64,000 nucleotides of DNA, taken from the NCBI GenBank assembly GCA_949825065.1, contig OX463848.1, positions 29,889,549 to 29,953,548 on the forward strand, given 5' to 3'. Of this stretch, positions 1 to 9,900 are shown one piece after another. The position numbers and the translations under genes are program-made. Origin of the DNA: Odontocerum albicorne (Eukaryota > Arthropoda > Insecta > Trichoptera > Odontoceridae). Numbering within the stretch: the first letter of the stretch is position 1; each line of letters starts with the position of its first letter. A model generated the notes under the pieces. That model saw only the letters and a program-made list of their open reading frames with translations, made no database searches and had not been told where the DNA came from.

Positions 1-1436
1 AATATTTCAGAAACAATAAAGCAAAGTGACTACCCACTGTAACATATTAATTCATAAGTTCGGAGAGATCCTAAGTGGTTCAAATAAATAACAATATACT
101 CGTATATGCAAGCACAAAAAGGAAATCAAATCATATTTTTGTCATTTCGTTGGCATTTAATTTTCTAACAAATATATTTCAGATCTGTGTCTTAAAAACA
201 ATGCTTAGGAGAAATAAAATACATTTGAATAACATTTATATTGGTTAAATAAATTAATTATTATTAGTCAACTCTCAAAAAATATATTTTCGCTCCAAAT
301 GTATTACATATCATTCTACACACCCATTCTGAATTACTCCTTCATTGTGTCTTTGTTTTAAAATTGAATGTTTTAATGGTCTTTGAATATTACTTTTTAA
401 TCATCATGCTTTAGACTTAAGCAGTTATGGACAGCATTTTTTTTTTGAAAAACAAAAGCCGATTGAATAGATAAAAAATGCTACACAGTAATAAATTGAT
501 CAGATTTACATGAAAGTTTTAAAATTAAAATAAATAATTATAACTAATTGGGTCAATAAGGTCTCTACTCCGAATTATATTTGGCCTGGTAGAGCTTTTC
601 ATGATTGCATATATATATTTACAAATATTTTTCCTGTGATTTTTCATCCCTAGGTAAGTTTTTTGTAGTTTTTCATACATATACAGATGCAGTACAGTGG
701 CAAAATTAATACCCACAGCCTCTATTTACTTATCCTTACACTGCACAAGAAAATTAAAACTTATTTTTATTTTACTTTCAATTTTTAATAGAATTAATAA
801 TTAATTTAAATAACATTTGCTAAATTTGACTTCTTCTTCATATAGTTTGCTTCAATTTCCGTTTTAAATACTAAAGATATATTATTTAGTCTAATAAATC
901 TCTAGTATATATATTTAAAGTACCCTTATGATGATAATACTCATTAAACTGCTTTATAGAAACTACTCCATTATTATTATTCAAGATTAATGCAATTAAG
1001 TTGTAATATATTATATATAGAATATTTAACAATAAATTACTTTGATGTAATATGCTATGTGTACTACAATGAAAATAGTAATACGTAAGTAGTACGAAGG
1101 TATCATGATATAATATTTATTTTCATCCATTGAAAATGTGAAATATTATAAAACATTGGATAATGTTTCTCAAATACTGATTTTTACACATTTTTTTCAA
1201 ACACCAGTGCAAAATAATAATTATTTTTCAAAAGAATTATTTACCTATAAGTATTTGTTGAATTTAACTCACAAATTAAGAGAATAACAAAATAGTAGCC
1301 ATCTGTTGATTTTTTTCACAAGCAAGCACATTTGGCAAGCATTGTTTTGTATGATAAGAGCTTCGAGTGATAAGCACACATTGACCTTTTGACTACACAC
1401 TTCACATGACTTGTAGTTGACATTAAAAATTTAAAC
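1..1436. other. A+T-rich non-coding sequence upstream of AUH
   Basis: No coding region or recognisable repeat could be supported here. The longest reading frames are short and of low complexity. The last 100-150 bases before position 1437 presumably hold the AUH promoter and 5' UTR, but no convincing core promoter motif stands out. Confidence 0.5.
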
Positions 1437-3760
1437 ATGGTGACATTACAAAATATTTCCAGGGTTTTGAGGCCTTATTATTCAACTTTATCATACACTA
1501 ATTATTCAAGATCTTTTGCAACACAAGTAACAAACAATGATCTTTTAATTGACAAACTTCAAGGAGAACAGAAAGGCATAACAGTATTTAGTTTAAACAG
1601 ACCTCAAGTAAAAAATGCTTTGAGTAAATCATTATTATATTGTTTATTAGAAGGACTAAGCAACATTAAAAATGATTTGTTAACACGAGTCCTTGTACTA
1701 CGAAGTAACGTTAATGGAATATTCTGTGCAGGTATGTTAATGTTACATCTCTCTTCAATGTGATGTGTTTTCCCTAATAACTTGATTCTCATAATTTGAT
1801 AACATTTATTTTTTTCTTTTAACTGTTACGTATATAAACTGTTTTATCATTTTGCATGATAACTTCATGATAATCAAACCTTTATTTGGTTGGTTAGAAA
1901 TTGCCATATATTAAATAAACCCACAAGAATTTACTTGGTGCAATGAAAAATAAATAAATTAGCTAATAAACACCTATAAATTTTATACTATTTTTTTTTC
2001 CTCTCAAACAATGTTATTGTATTATATTGCACTTGTATACAGTCCAACCTGGTAGATTTATTACCATATTGCAATCTCTTCTAACCAACAAAAAAGGTCT
2101 TAAGTGAAAATAAGTCTGAAACCCTTTTACAAACAATTGGGTAGGAATGTGATTCCAAAGTGCAGCCCCTGGTTTGGGAGACAATCGTCTTACCAACTAG
2201 GTCATCGAGGTCGTCCATTACACTGTAAATAATTATTTTTATGTACAAAAAAGTAATTCTTGGATATATGTTTTCTGATACTGATTACGTGTAAACAAGA
2301 TTTAAAGAAACTGACAACTTTTATATATTTTCAAATTTGTGTAACAATTTTATAGAAAAAAACATGTATGTAGTTAGAAAAATATATTTTCAAAACTATA
2401 ACAAGAAACAAAATAGCTAATACCTAGCGTTACTATGTTATTATTTTTTTTATAATTTAGGTGCAGATTTGAAAGAAAGAATAGAAATGAGTGATGAAGA
2501 AGTTAAAACATTTGTCAAAGGTCTTCGAGAAATGATGAAAAGCATTGAACAACTCCCAATCCCAGTTATTGCTGCTCTAGATGGATCAGCTATGGGTGGA
2601 GGTTTAGAGATGGCTCTTGCCTGTGACATAAGGGTGGCTGCGGACTCAATAAAGATGGGTTTAGTAGAGACAAAACTCGCAATCATTCCTGGAGCTGGCG
2701 GAACTCAAAGACTTCCCAGAATCATAAGCCCTTCAATCGCAAAAGAATTGATATTTACAGGCCGCCTAATTACTGGAACTAAAGCTAAAGAACTTGGTTA
2801 GTATTTTTATTATATCTTTATGACCTTAAAAAAAACTTCCTTTCAGAAACAAAACATTTTCAACAAATTTAAATTTGCTCCTAAAATTAGCCATAAATAA
2901 TATAATTTTCATAAAAGTTTCAATTAGAGCTGATCTTTGTTTAATTTTTTTTGAAGAATTTATAATTATAATATATCCTAATATGAACAAGAATCATTAA
3001 TTAATAACTCAGAATTATAAAGGGTTACATATTTATTCAGCAATTAGCTAGAAAGCCAATCCAAGGACCTGCAAAAATAATAACTAAATACTTATTGTTA
3101 TACTTACATCATTAACAAATTGGAATAAAAATATTTAATTATACACAACTTTTATGATAAAAAATCAAATTGGTTTCATCCAGTAATTTTACCAGAATCA
3201 ATTAAATTTTTTTATTAGCTAGTATTTGAACTCTTGAGGAAGCAACATATGGCTAAATACAAGTGAAGGTAGGCACACCGGTGTTTGCCCTTGTCGGTCC
3301 TTGATACTTGTTAGATAAGTTTGTTTTCAATCTAAATAATTTCTATTTTTGTTTAAATGTGAGTAAATTTCAATTTATAACAATAAAGATAGATTTTTTC
3401 AGTGGAAAAATTTTTATTTTACTTAAATGAAATAACAAAATAATTTCTTATTAAGTATTCTAAAAAAAACCTTTCATTCACCATTTCATTTTAGGAATTG
3501 TCAACCATGTTGTGCCACAGACAGAAACCAAAGATGCTGCATTTAAAAAGTCAATAGAAATAGCGGAAGAAATTTTACCCAATGGTCCAATTGCATTGAA
3601 GATGGCAAAACAAGCAATTGATGAAGGAATCCAATATCCACTTTCAGAGGGTTATAAAGTTGAACAAAAATGCTATGAAGGAGTTATATACACCAAAGAT
3701 AGATTAGAAGGACTGAAAGCATTTGGTGAAAAAAGGAAACCGTGTTATACAGGAAACTAA
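1437..3760 (+). CDS. AUH: AUH-type methylglutaconyl-CoA hydratase (enoyl-CoA hydratase family), three exons
   Basis: Exons are 1437-1731, 2461-2796 and 3495-3760; their lengths keep frame and give 298 residues plus stop. The family hydrates 3-methylglutaconyl-CoA to HMG-CoA in mitochondrial leucine breakdown, and AUH also binds AU-rich RNA. The first 35 or so residues are basic and Ser/Tyr rich with few acids, as in a mitochondrial presequence. Crotonase landmarks are visible: FSLNRP near residue 58, FCAGADLKER across the first junction, [20 protein letters not shown] (oxyanion-hole glycines) and [18 protein letters not shown] (catalytic Glu region), with [15 protein letters not shown] near the C terminus. 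The two introns are clean GT..AG. The related ECHDC2 subfamily is the main alternative; the ADLKER and ETKLAIIPG strings favour AUH. The first ATG is used because it opens the presequence. The stop lies 78 bases from the stop of the convergent TPRKB gene. Confidence 0.9.
2031..2220 (-). mobile_element. tRNA-derived SINE, AUH intron 1
   Basis: Read on the minus strand it begins with a tRNA-like head (CTAGTTGGTAAGACGATTG as the A-box region, then a degraded B box). It continues into a body that recurs in this window: AAACCCTTTT..., a step resembling GTTGGTTAGAAGAGATTGC, then TAAATCTACCAGGTTGGACTGT. Other copies lie near 8.2-8.8, 20.2, 41.3 and 61.2 kb. Confidence 0.65.
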
Positions 3761-3788
3761 GAAAAAAAAACAATTTCCACTTTGTCAC

Positions 3789-3794
3789 TTTATT
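3789..3794 (-). terminator. Poly(A) signal AATAAA for TPRKB
   Basis: AATAAA on the minus strand lies about 45 bases past the TPRKB stop and only 29-34 bases from the AUH stop on the other strand. The 3' UTRs of the two convergent genes must therefore be very short or overlap. Confidence 0.5.
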
Positions 3795-3838
3795 TCAATA
3801 TTAGTTGTCAAATAATACTTGTACAAATATAATCATTA

Positions 3839-4378
3839 TTAATGAGATATAAAATCTTTCGTTATTAATTTACTAACAACCAAGTCTGTTAGTTGATCCA
3901 CCTGATCACATGCCTGTATTTTATAAGTTTTCTCAATCAACTTTTTATCGCTGAAGTGTTGGAGATCATCAATAGAGCACTGTTGGCCAGAAATATTTTT
4001 CAACACATCTGATGTAATATCCTCACCATCTTGTTCAATGATTGCAACTAAAAGCGTAGTTACTTTATAATCAATTCCAAAAGTTAATAAACTTTGCAAT
4101 ATATTCTTGGACAAAGATAAATTAAATAATATCTCGGAATATATGTTGCGTGTCGTCATTTTATTCCTTTTGAATGATAATAGCGCTTTATTTGATGCAA
4201 CCGCGATTTGAAAAGGACTGCATATGTAACTGGATTTTATCAAACAGCATTTTAATGATCCATTCATAACTTTCTGTTTCAACTCTTTGAGATTTTTGAC
4301 GTCTTTATAAAGATATATATTTAATTTTGCATTTGTCTCTGCATCCAAATCACAAGAATATACATCGTTATCAATCAT
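3839..4378 (-). CDS. TPRKB: EKC/KEOPS complex subunit TPRKB (Cgi121 family)
   Basis: Single-exon frame of 179 residues, close to the usual length of about 175 for animal TPRKB. Cgi121/TPRKB binds the kinase PRPK/Bud32 within KEOPS, which makes the N6-threonylcarbamoyl group on A37 of ANN-decoding tRNAs. Recognised from the order of conserved segments: [20 protein letters not shown] near residue 22, [20 protein letters not shown] near 55, [18 protein letters not shown] (the core helix pair), then [13 protein letters not shown] and a C-terminal helix. Just upstream of the ATG there is a possible splice acceptor (a run of T then ACAG), so a short 5' UTR intron is possible. A second, diverged copy lies in an SGSH intron at 13356-13901; this copy keeps the family-like N terminus and sits beside intact AUH, so I take it as the parental gene. 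Confidence 0.88.
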   Translation of the reverse strand: MIDNDVYSCDLDAETNAKLNIYLYKDVKNLKELKQKVMNGSLKCCLIKSSYICSPFQIAVASNKALLSFKRNKMTTRNIYSEILFNLSLSKNILQSLLTFGIDYKVTTLLVAIIEQDGEDITSDVLKNISGQQCSIDDLQHFSDKKLIEKTYKIQACDQVDQLTDLVVSKLITKDFISH

Positions 4379-4719
4379 CTTTTATTTTTTAGTAGCTGTA
4401 AAAAAAATTAATATTACTTTATCATTTTTTAAACATTTTATTTAAACTTAAAAATAAACTTCTTTTAGTTTTTTTAACATCATACACTGTCAACGGAGAC
4501 AAATCAAATTCATTTACTGAAATATAATACTGATTTATGAACAAATTCACATACTAATTCTGAATTTATGAGAAGTAGGTTTCAATATGCATGAAAATAG
4601 GAAATGCCTATGAAAAAGTGTTCCTATTTTCAGATACTTACCATAGAGAATTAAATTATATAAAAGGCTCAACTGGTTAAATTAAGTAGGATATAAAATG
4701 TAAGAAATCTCTCTCTCTC

Positions 4720-5720
4720 TCTCTCTTTGAATAATGGCCGTGAACTAATCTCCCTTCTATAGATAAAAACTTCGATGTTGAGGATAATGAATAGAGTACT
4801 GTTTTTGAAACTTATTTAACTCAAAAATATATATACAATTTAACTTTCAAGCTGAATATTTTCAACATTTATGGAAGAAGTTGATAGGTGTTTGTTTATC
4901 ATGATTTTGGTCTTTTCAACATTTACATTCGATCCAGCCCTTTAGAAAGTATCATTTAATTATATCGCCATTGTCTTAAACAAATTGAGATTTGTTGCCA
5001 AGATAACTATAACATCTGCAAAACGGAGATGTGAGAACTATTTAATTTATTCCCCTATTTTCCAATTCAATATTTCAAACATATCTTTCAACGTATTTGT
5101 AAAATAGTTTTGGTGATATAGTATCACTCCTGGTGTATGCTCTGCTAAATTTGTACTCATTTTGTTTATTTTTACGGTGTGGCAGTCTTTGTGATATTAT
5201 TATAAATGTTTTTAATAGTTTCAATCTACCAATAGCCAGTTTCACATCTTTATAATGTTTCTATGACTGCCCGCCCATGTTTCAACAGTATCAAATGATT
5301 TCTCAATACATAAAAGCCAAGTATAATGTTCAAATTTCTTAGTCTTTTGGATCATCGTTTATCCTGTATATCAACAGGATTAAAGCATATTCTAAAACCT
5401 GCTTGTTCGACTAGCTGAAAAAAATCCAATGTATTGGTAATTCTATTTTTGTTAAACGTCTGTGAATGTACGAGTAGGTAAGTAGAGATAATAGATGTTT
5501 CTTAAGATCAGGTTTTTTGCCATTTATTAATATCAGTTTCATTTCAGCATTCTTTTACGAACTTGCTATCTTTCCAAAGTTTAAACACAAATCTAAAAGT
5601 TTTTTAAGTAATTTAATATGTTGTCATTGCCATATTTTATTAGTTCAATGGCAATGACATCTTCATCTGGGACTTAGTTGTTACTAATGTTTTTAAAGTG
5701 ATATATCTTCCGTATAGTGT
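4720..5720 (-). mobile_element. Decayed RTE-type non-LTR retrotransposon, reverse transcriptase remnant
   Basis: Minus-strand translation in shifting frames gives an RT palm-region string VEQAGFR near 5400, then YVLRNHLILLKHGRAVIETL near 5260, then LRFADVIVILATNLN near 4985 (the FADD box with its second Asp changed to Val), followed by NVNVEKTKIM near 4920. Order and spacing match RTE-clade RT. Many stops and frameshifts show it is long dead. It fills most of the 1.7 kb gap between TPRKB and PMM2; a (CT)n run lies near 4707-4727. The ends are approximate. Confidence 0.65.
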
Positions 5721-6088
5721 GTGATGAGCTTAACTCTCTGGTCATTTAGATCCTAGTAAATAAAATTCAGTACATATTTGTTTAGATTTTGTGAAGTTTT
5801 TGAATATTTTCTAAATAAAAGTAAAAAAATAAAAAAAACCGTATTCGATTATGGTAAAATAAAATAGATTTAAAATATATTTTAAGAAAAACATTTTTAT
5901 GTATAATTCATATAATAAAACACTCAAAAGCACAGAGAGTTTTTAATTCACTCCTTTGTCACTGTATAAATACAAATACATACAAAAAAAAAACAAAAAC
6001 TCATCATTATTTATTCAAAGGAGATTAAAATTTAAATTATATTTGAAATAACCTCATTTTAAATTAATTGAAATAAACTCCTAAAAAA

Positions 6089-6841
6089 TTATTTATCCAT
6101 ATTGAATAACTCCATAAGCTGTCTCTTGGTGTCACTTGGTGAAGTCACTTTGTGACCAATGGTTCTCTTATCTTCAAATATTTCATAATCGTTTCCTCCA
6201 ATATCTGTCTTATCTCCAAAGAAATGAATTTGTTTGAAATTGCCACTCTCCTGTACATGCTTCAAACAATAAGTCTTGTCCCAGCCTTTCGGAAACACAT
6301 CAATGCTTATCTGACCGCCAAGAGAAAATTGAAGTCCACTGGTAGGAAAAGCCTTTTTCATTGCTTCAACAAATTTAACTCTTATTTTGTGCTCATTATC
6401 ATAAATTACAAACTGGTCTCTCTCTTCTTGACTGCAAGATCGCCCAATAGGGGAAATGTTCAACATACTCGTTCGAAATTCGACAAAATTTCCACGTTTA
6501 ACTGGCAATGCGATTTCGGACATATATTTTAAACAGAAGTTGATAAATTTCTGAGTTGTCTCTTCGCCAATAAACTTAACCATACTTTGCTTGTCAATGA
6601 GTTTTCCATCTTTGTAATAAACCAACCCATTTTCACAAAAAACGTAATCAAATTTATTTACAACATTTTCGCCTTTCATTTGCTTGGATATTTTAGAAAA
6701 GTCTGAACCTCCAACAATACCTATATTTGCAAGAGGTTTAATTTTTTCTTGCAAAAATATATCCAAATCGTCTGGTATAGCATCCATCGGTTTGGTTAGC
6801 GTTCCGTCGACATCGAATAACAATAAATTTTTTCTTGACAT
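6089..6841 (-). CDS. PMM2: Phosphomannomutase (PMM2 type), single exon
   Basis: A 250-residue frame starting MSRKNLLLFDVDGTLT, near the usual 246-252 residues. The enzyme interconverts mannose-6-phosphate and mannose-1-phosphate in the cytosol, feeding GDP-mannose for glycosylation. The HAD motif DVDGT holds the nucleophile Asp and the general acid. Further PMM signatures: NIGIVGGSDFSKI, FVFCEN-like DYVFCENGLVYY, KRGNFVEFRTSMLNISPIGR (the substrate-binding arginines), SIDVFPKGWDKTYCL and HFFGDKTDIGGNDYEIF (Mg-binding acids). The open frame continues to an ATG at 6991, but the extra 50 residues resemble no PMM sequence and would run over the first codons of the divergent SGSH gene, so the 6841 start is preferred. 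No introns are seen. Confidence 0.93.
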   Translation of the reverse strand: MSRKNLLLFDVDGTLTKPMDAIPDDLDIFLQEKIKPLANIGIVGGSDFSKISKQMKGENVVNKFDYVFCENGLVYYKDGKLIDKQSMVKFIGEETTQKFINFCLKYMSEIALPVKRGNFVEFRTSMLNISPIGRSCSQEERDQFVIYDNEHKIRVKFVEAMKKAFPTSGLQFSLGGQISIDVFPKGWDKTYCLKHVQESGNFKQIHFFGDKTDIGGNDYEIFEDKRTIGHKVTSPSDTKRQLMELFNMDK

Positions 6842-6978
6842 TTTTAACGACCTACTTATATATCTTTTAAGATTTATACCGGCACTTAACATTAACTGCA
6901 GACTGTAGCCTTCGGGTTTAATTTCACGTGAGAAAAGCCGGCCTTTCACTCCAGTTAAAAAAGTGTAACACTGACGAT
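6842..6978. promoter_or_regulatory. Shared head-to-head promoter region of PMM2 and SGSH
   Basis: Only 137 bases separate the preferred PMM2 ATG (minus, 6841) from the SGSH ATG (plus, 6979). Both promoters and 5' UTRs must fit in or overlap this stretch, which implies a bidirectional promoter unless one gene has a further upstream non-coding exon. No TATA box is evident, and the stretch is less A+T-rich than its surroundings. Confidence 0.6.
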
Positions 6979-9900
6979 ATGATGCGGACACTTCTTATAT
7001 TATTTTGTACATGTTTCGCGAGTTATGGAATTAAAACAGTTTACTCAGAGACGCGCAAAAACGTTCTGCTAATGATAGGTAAGTAATATATTGGAAAATT
7101 ACCTTTTAAAACGCTTACATTGACGAAACAGATAATCTCCAAGAGCTAACCTGTACGCGTTTTGACGCAAATCAAAATATAACAAAGGATTGTAAAATGT
7201 CAAGCAAAATACTACTCAATACAAATATAAGTAAAGGCTATATTTCTTTGACATTTATTGTTGCGATATACTATCATACTCTTGGTAAAACGCTTGTTTT
7301 ATCGGAAATCGTGCTTGTCATATAGAACTGTCATACAGATAACGAGGGAAATTATTTTTCGCAAAAATCAACCAATTATGAAAAATATGTATGTAACCTT
7401 GATTTTAGGAAATTTCCTTTCGCAGAAATTATTATATTAAATTTTAATGTAGGACTTTTAATTCCTTATTTTATTTTTAAAAGTTAGAAAATGAAATCAT
7501 ATTTTACCATAAACAAACTGAGGTGACCAAACGTCGCTAATTTATTGACACAGTTTTACTTTCATTGTTACGATATTTTAGTTTTGGTTTATTATTTGAA
7601 AGACATGGGTAGTAATAGAAAGTGAGGAATGTTTAATATAAACATATTAGTTTATGAATGTTTTAAATAAGATGAAGAAAGAAGCGTTAGTTTGTTTGGG
7701 CATGTGGAGAGAATGAACGAATAAAGGATGACTAAGCAAGTATACAAACGCAAAGTGTAAGTAGACCAAGGAAAACGTGGCTGAATTAAGTGGACCACAT
7801 TTTGAAAAAAGATAAAGTGAGAAGTGGGAATAATAAAAAAAAATGGAGGAGATGAAAGTTGTGTTCTTGGATAAAAAAAGGATGAAGATCTGTTATCTCT
7901 GCTTACCCTGCGAGGGACATGCCATGATGATAAGTATCTTTGTATAAAGTATTTCTCTAATGGTGAGAGGCAAAGAAATATTAATTTGTACATTTTAATA
8001 CTTACGTCTTGTGGTAGAATATGCAATTTCTTCCTACTGTAGATTGATAACAAACATGTATTGATTTATTATGTATAAGATGTTGCATTTCAACAAGCAT
8101 ACAGTCTTGGCAGATCGGACCTGAAGTTTTTATAGTAAGGAGTTTTTAACTTCCCTTGTCTTCATTTCAGATTTATGTAGCACTAAGAATTTGTACGAGT
8201 ATAAGGCAACTAATTAGCTACAGAAAAACATAAATTCAAATAAAAAGTTCTGAATTATCTAGCTAACCTTTGTAGCCTAGTTCGATTCCCGTTTGCACCC
8301 ATTTATTTTAGAAAGGGGTTTCAGTCTGGTTTTCACTTAAAGCCTCTAACATCTTTCTGGTTGTCTACTAGAGATTGCCATGAGGCCAATAAACCCACCA
8401 AGCTGCATTAAATACATATAATAAAAGTTCAACACAATCAACAAACTCTGTGGCCTAGTTAATAAGTTACATGTCTTAAAAGGCTTGTTTAACATATTTC
8501 TGGTTAATTAAAAGAGATTGCCGCATAGCAATATACCCGCCAGGTTGTACTGTACAAGTAGATCATGGAGGGCAACCTCCATAGTATAGTTGGTACGATG
8601 TGTGTTTTCCAACTGGGAGGGTGTGGGTTTGGCTTCTCTTACTATCCAAGCTTTTTAAAAAGGTTTCCAGTCTGGTTTTCATTTTATGTCTCTTGAATAC
8701 CTTTCTGGTTGGTTCGAAGTGATTTTCACTCTGCCAATAAACCCACCTAGTTGTAATGCATACAACTAAGTATTATACAATAAAATCTAAGGAACATTTG
8801 CTCATTAAAAGTTTTTGTTTTAAGTGTTTATTATTGGCGAGTTCTGCACAATACGTCTAATGATTTTTTTATCTTTTATACAGCTGATGATGCTGGCTTT
8901 GAAATTGGTGCTTATCTTAATAAAATATGCCAAACACCCAACATTGACAATTTTGCAAGGGAAAGTTTAATATTCAACAATGCCTTTACTTCAGCAAGCA
9001 GCTGTTCTCCCAGGTAAATTATTACAATTTCTAGTATACGAGTACCTTGCTACATAGATCAATATTATTTATAGTTAACGCATTAACACTATGGAGATTT
9101 AAAAATATTGTAATTTGTTTTATCAAACACGGTTTATTCCACTTTATGTAACGGTTTAACCCTACCGGTTTCAAGGTTTTGATGATGAGGGGAAAACCTT
9201 GAAACCGGTAGGGCTATATCGTTACATCAAGTGGAATGAACAATGTTTGATAAAACAAATTACAATGACTAGGGTTACTAAACTGCATCCATTGATGAAT
9301 TTTAACAAAACAAAGAAAATTCCAAGTTCTCTAAGTTTCTCATCGTTAACCTGATATTTTATCTGATCTACATATAATATAAATACATTTTATGCATTTT
9401 TTAAACAATACATTATATGGTTTTTTCCGGTTACATAATGTAGGTCTGGCTAATTCTTATTCATGAGGAAGAATATTAAGTTTCTTCTCATACTACTACG
9501 CAGTGCTGAGAATATATACATAGCTACTGAGTGTGTTTAGCTATGAAATTCGGTTTGCAAGCTGTTACATAGAGTAGAGCAAATACATTAAACTTGATAT
9601 ATTTATGGACCTTTTGGTGAAGTTAAATAATAATAATTTTAGAATGAAGAAAATAGAGTTTAATGTATATTTTTAAAATTTTAAGACTAAATAAGCAAAA
9701 AAACTACAATAACCAAAAATAAAATTACGTAACTAGTAATAAAAATGATAGATTTTAAATGTTCAATTCTCATTATTTGTTTTTTAATTTCCTCTCTATA
9801 TAATTTTTAAGACAAAAACTAAGTTTCTCTAATATTTGTTTTGTTTTAGTCGTTCTGCTATTCTGACGGGCACACCAAGTCATCAGAATGGAATGTATGG

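Noticed and set aside
6842..6991. N-terminal extension of PMM2 by 50 residues
   Set aside because: It matches nothing in PMM proteins, overlaps the first codons of SGSH and is probably 5' UTR. The 6841 start gives family length.
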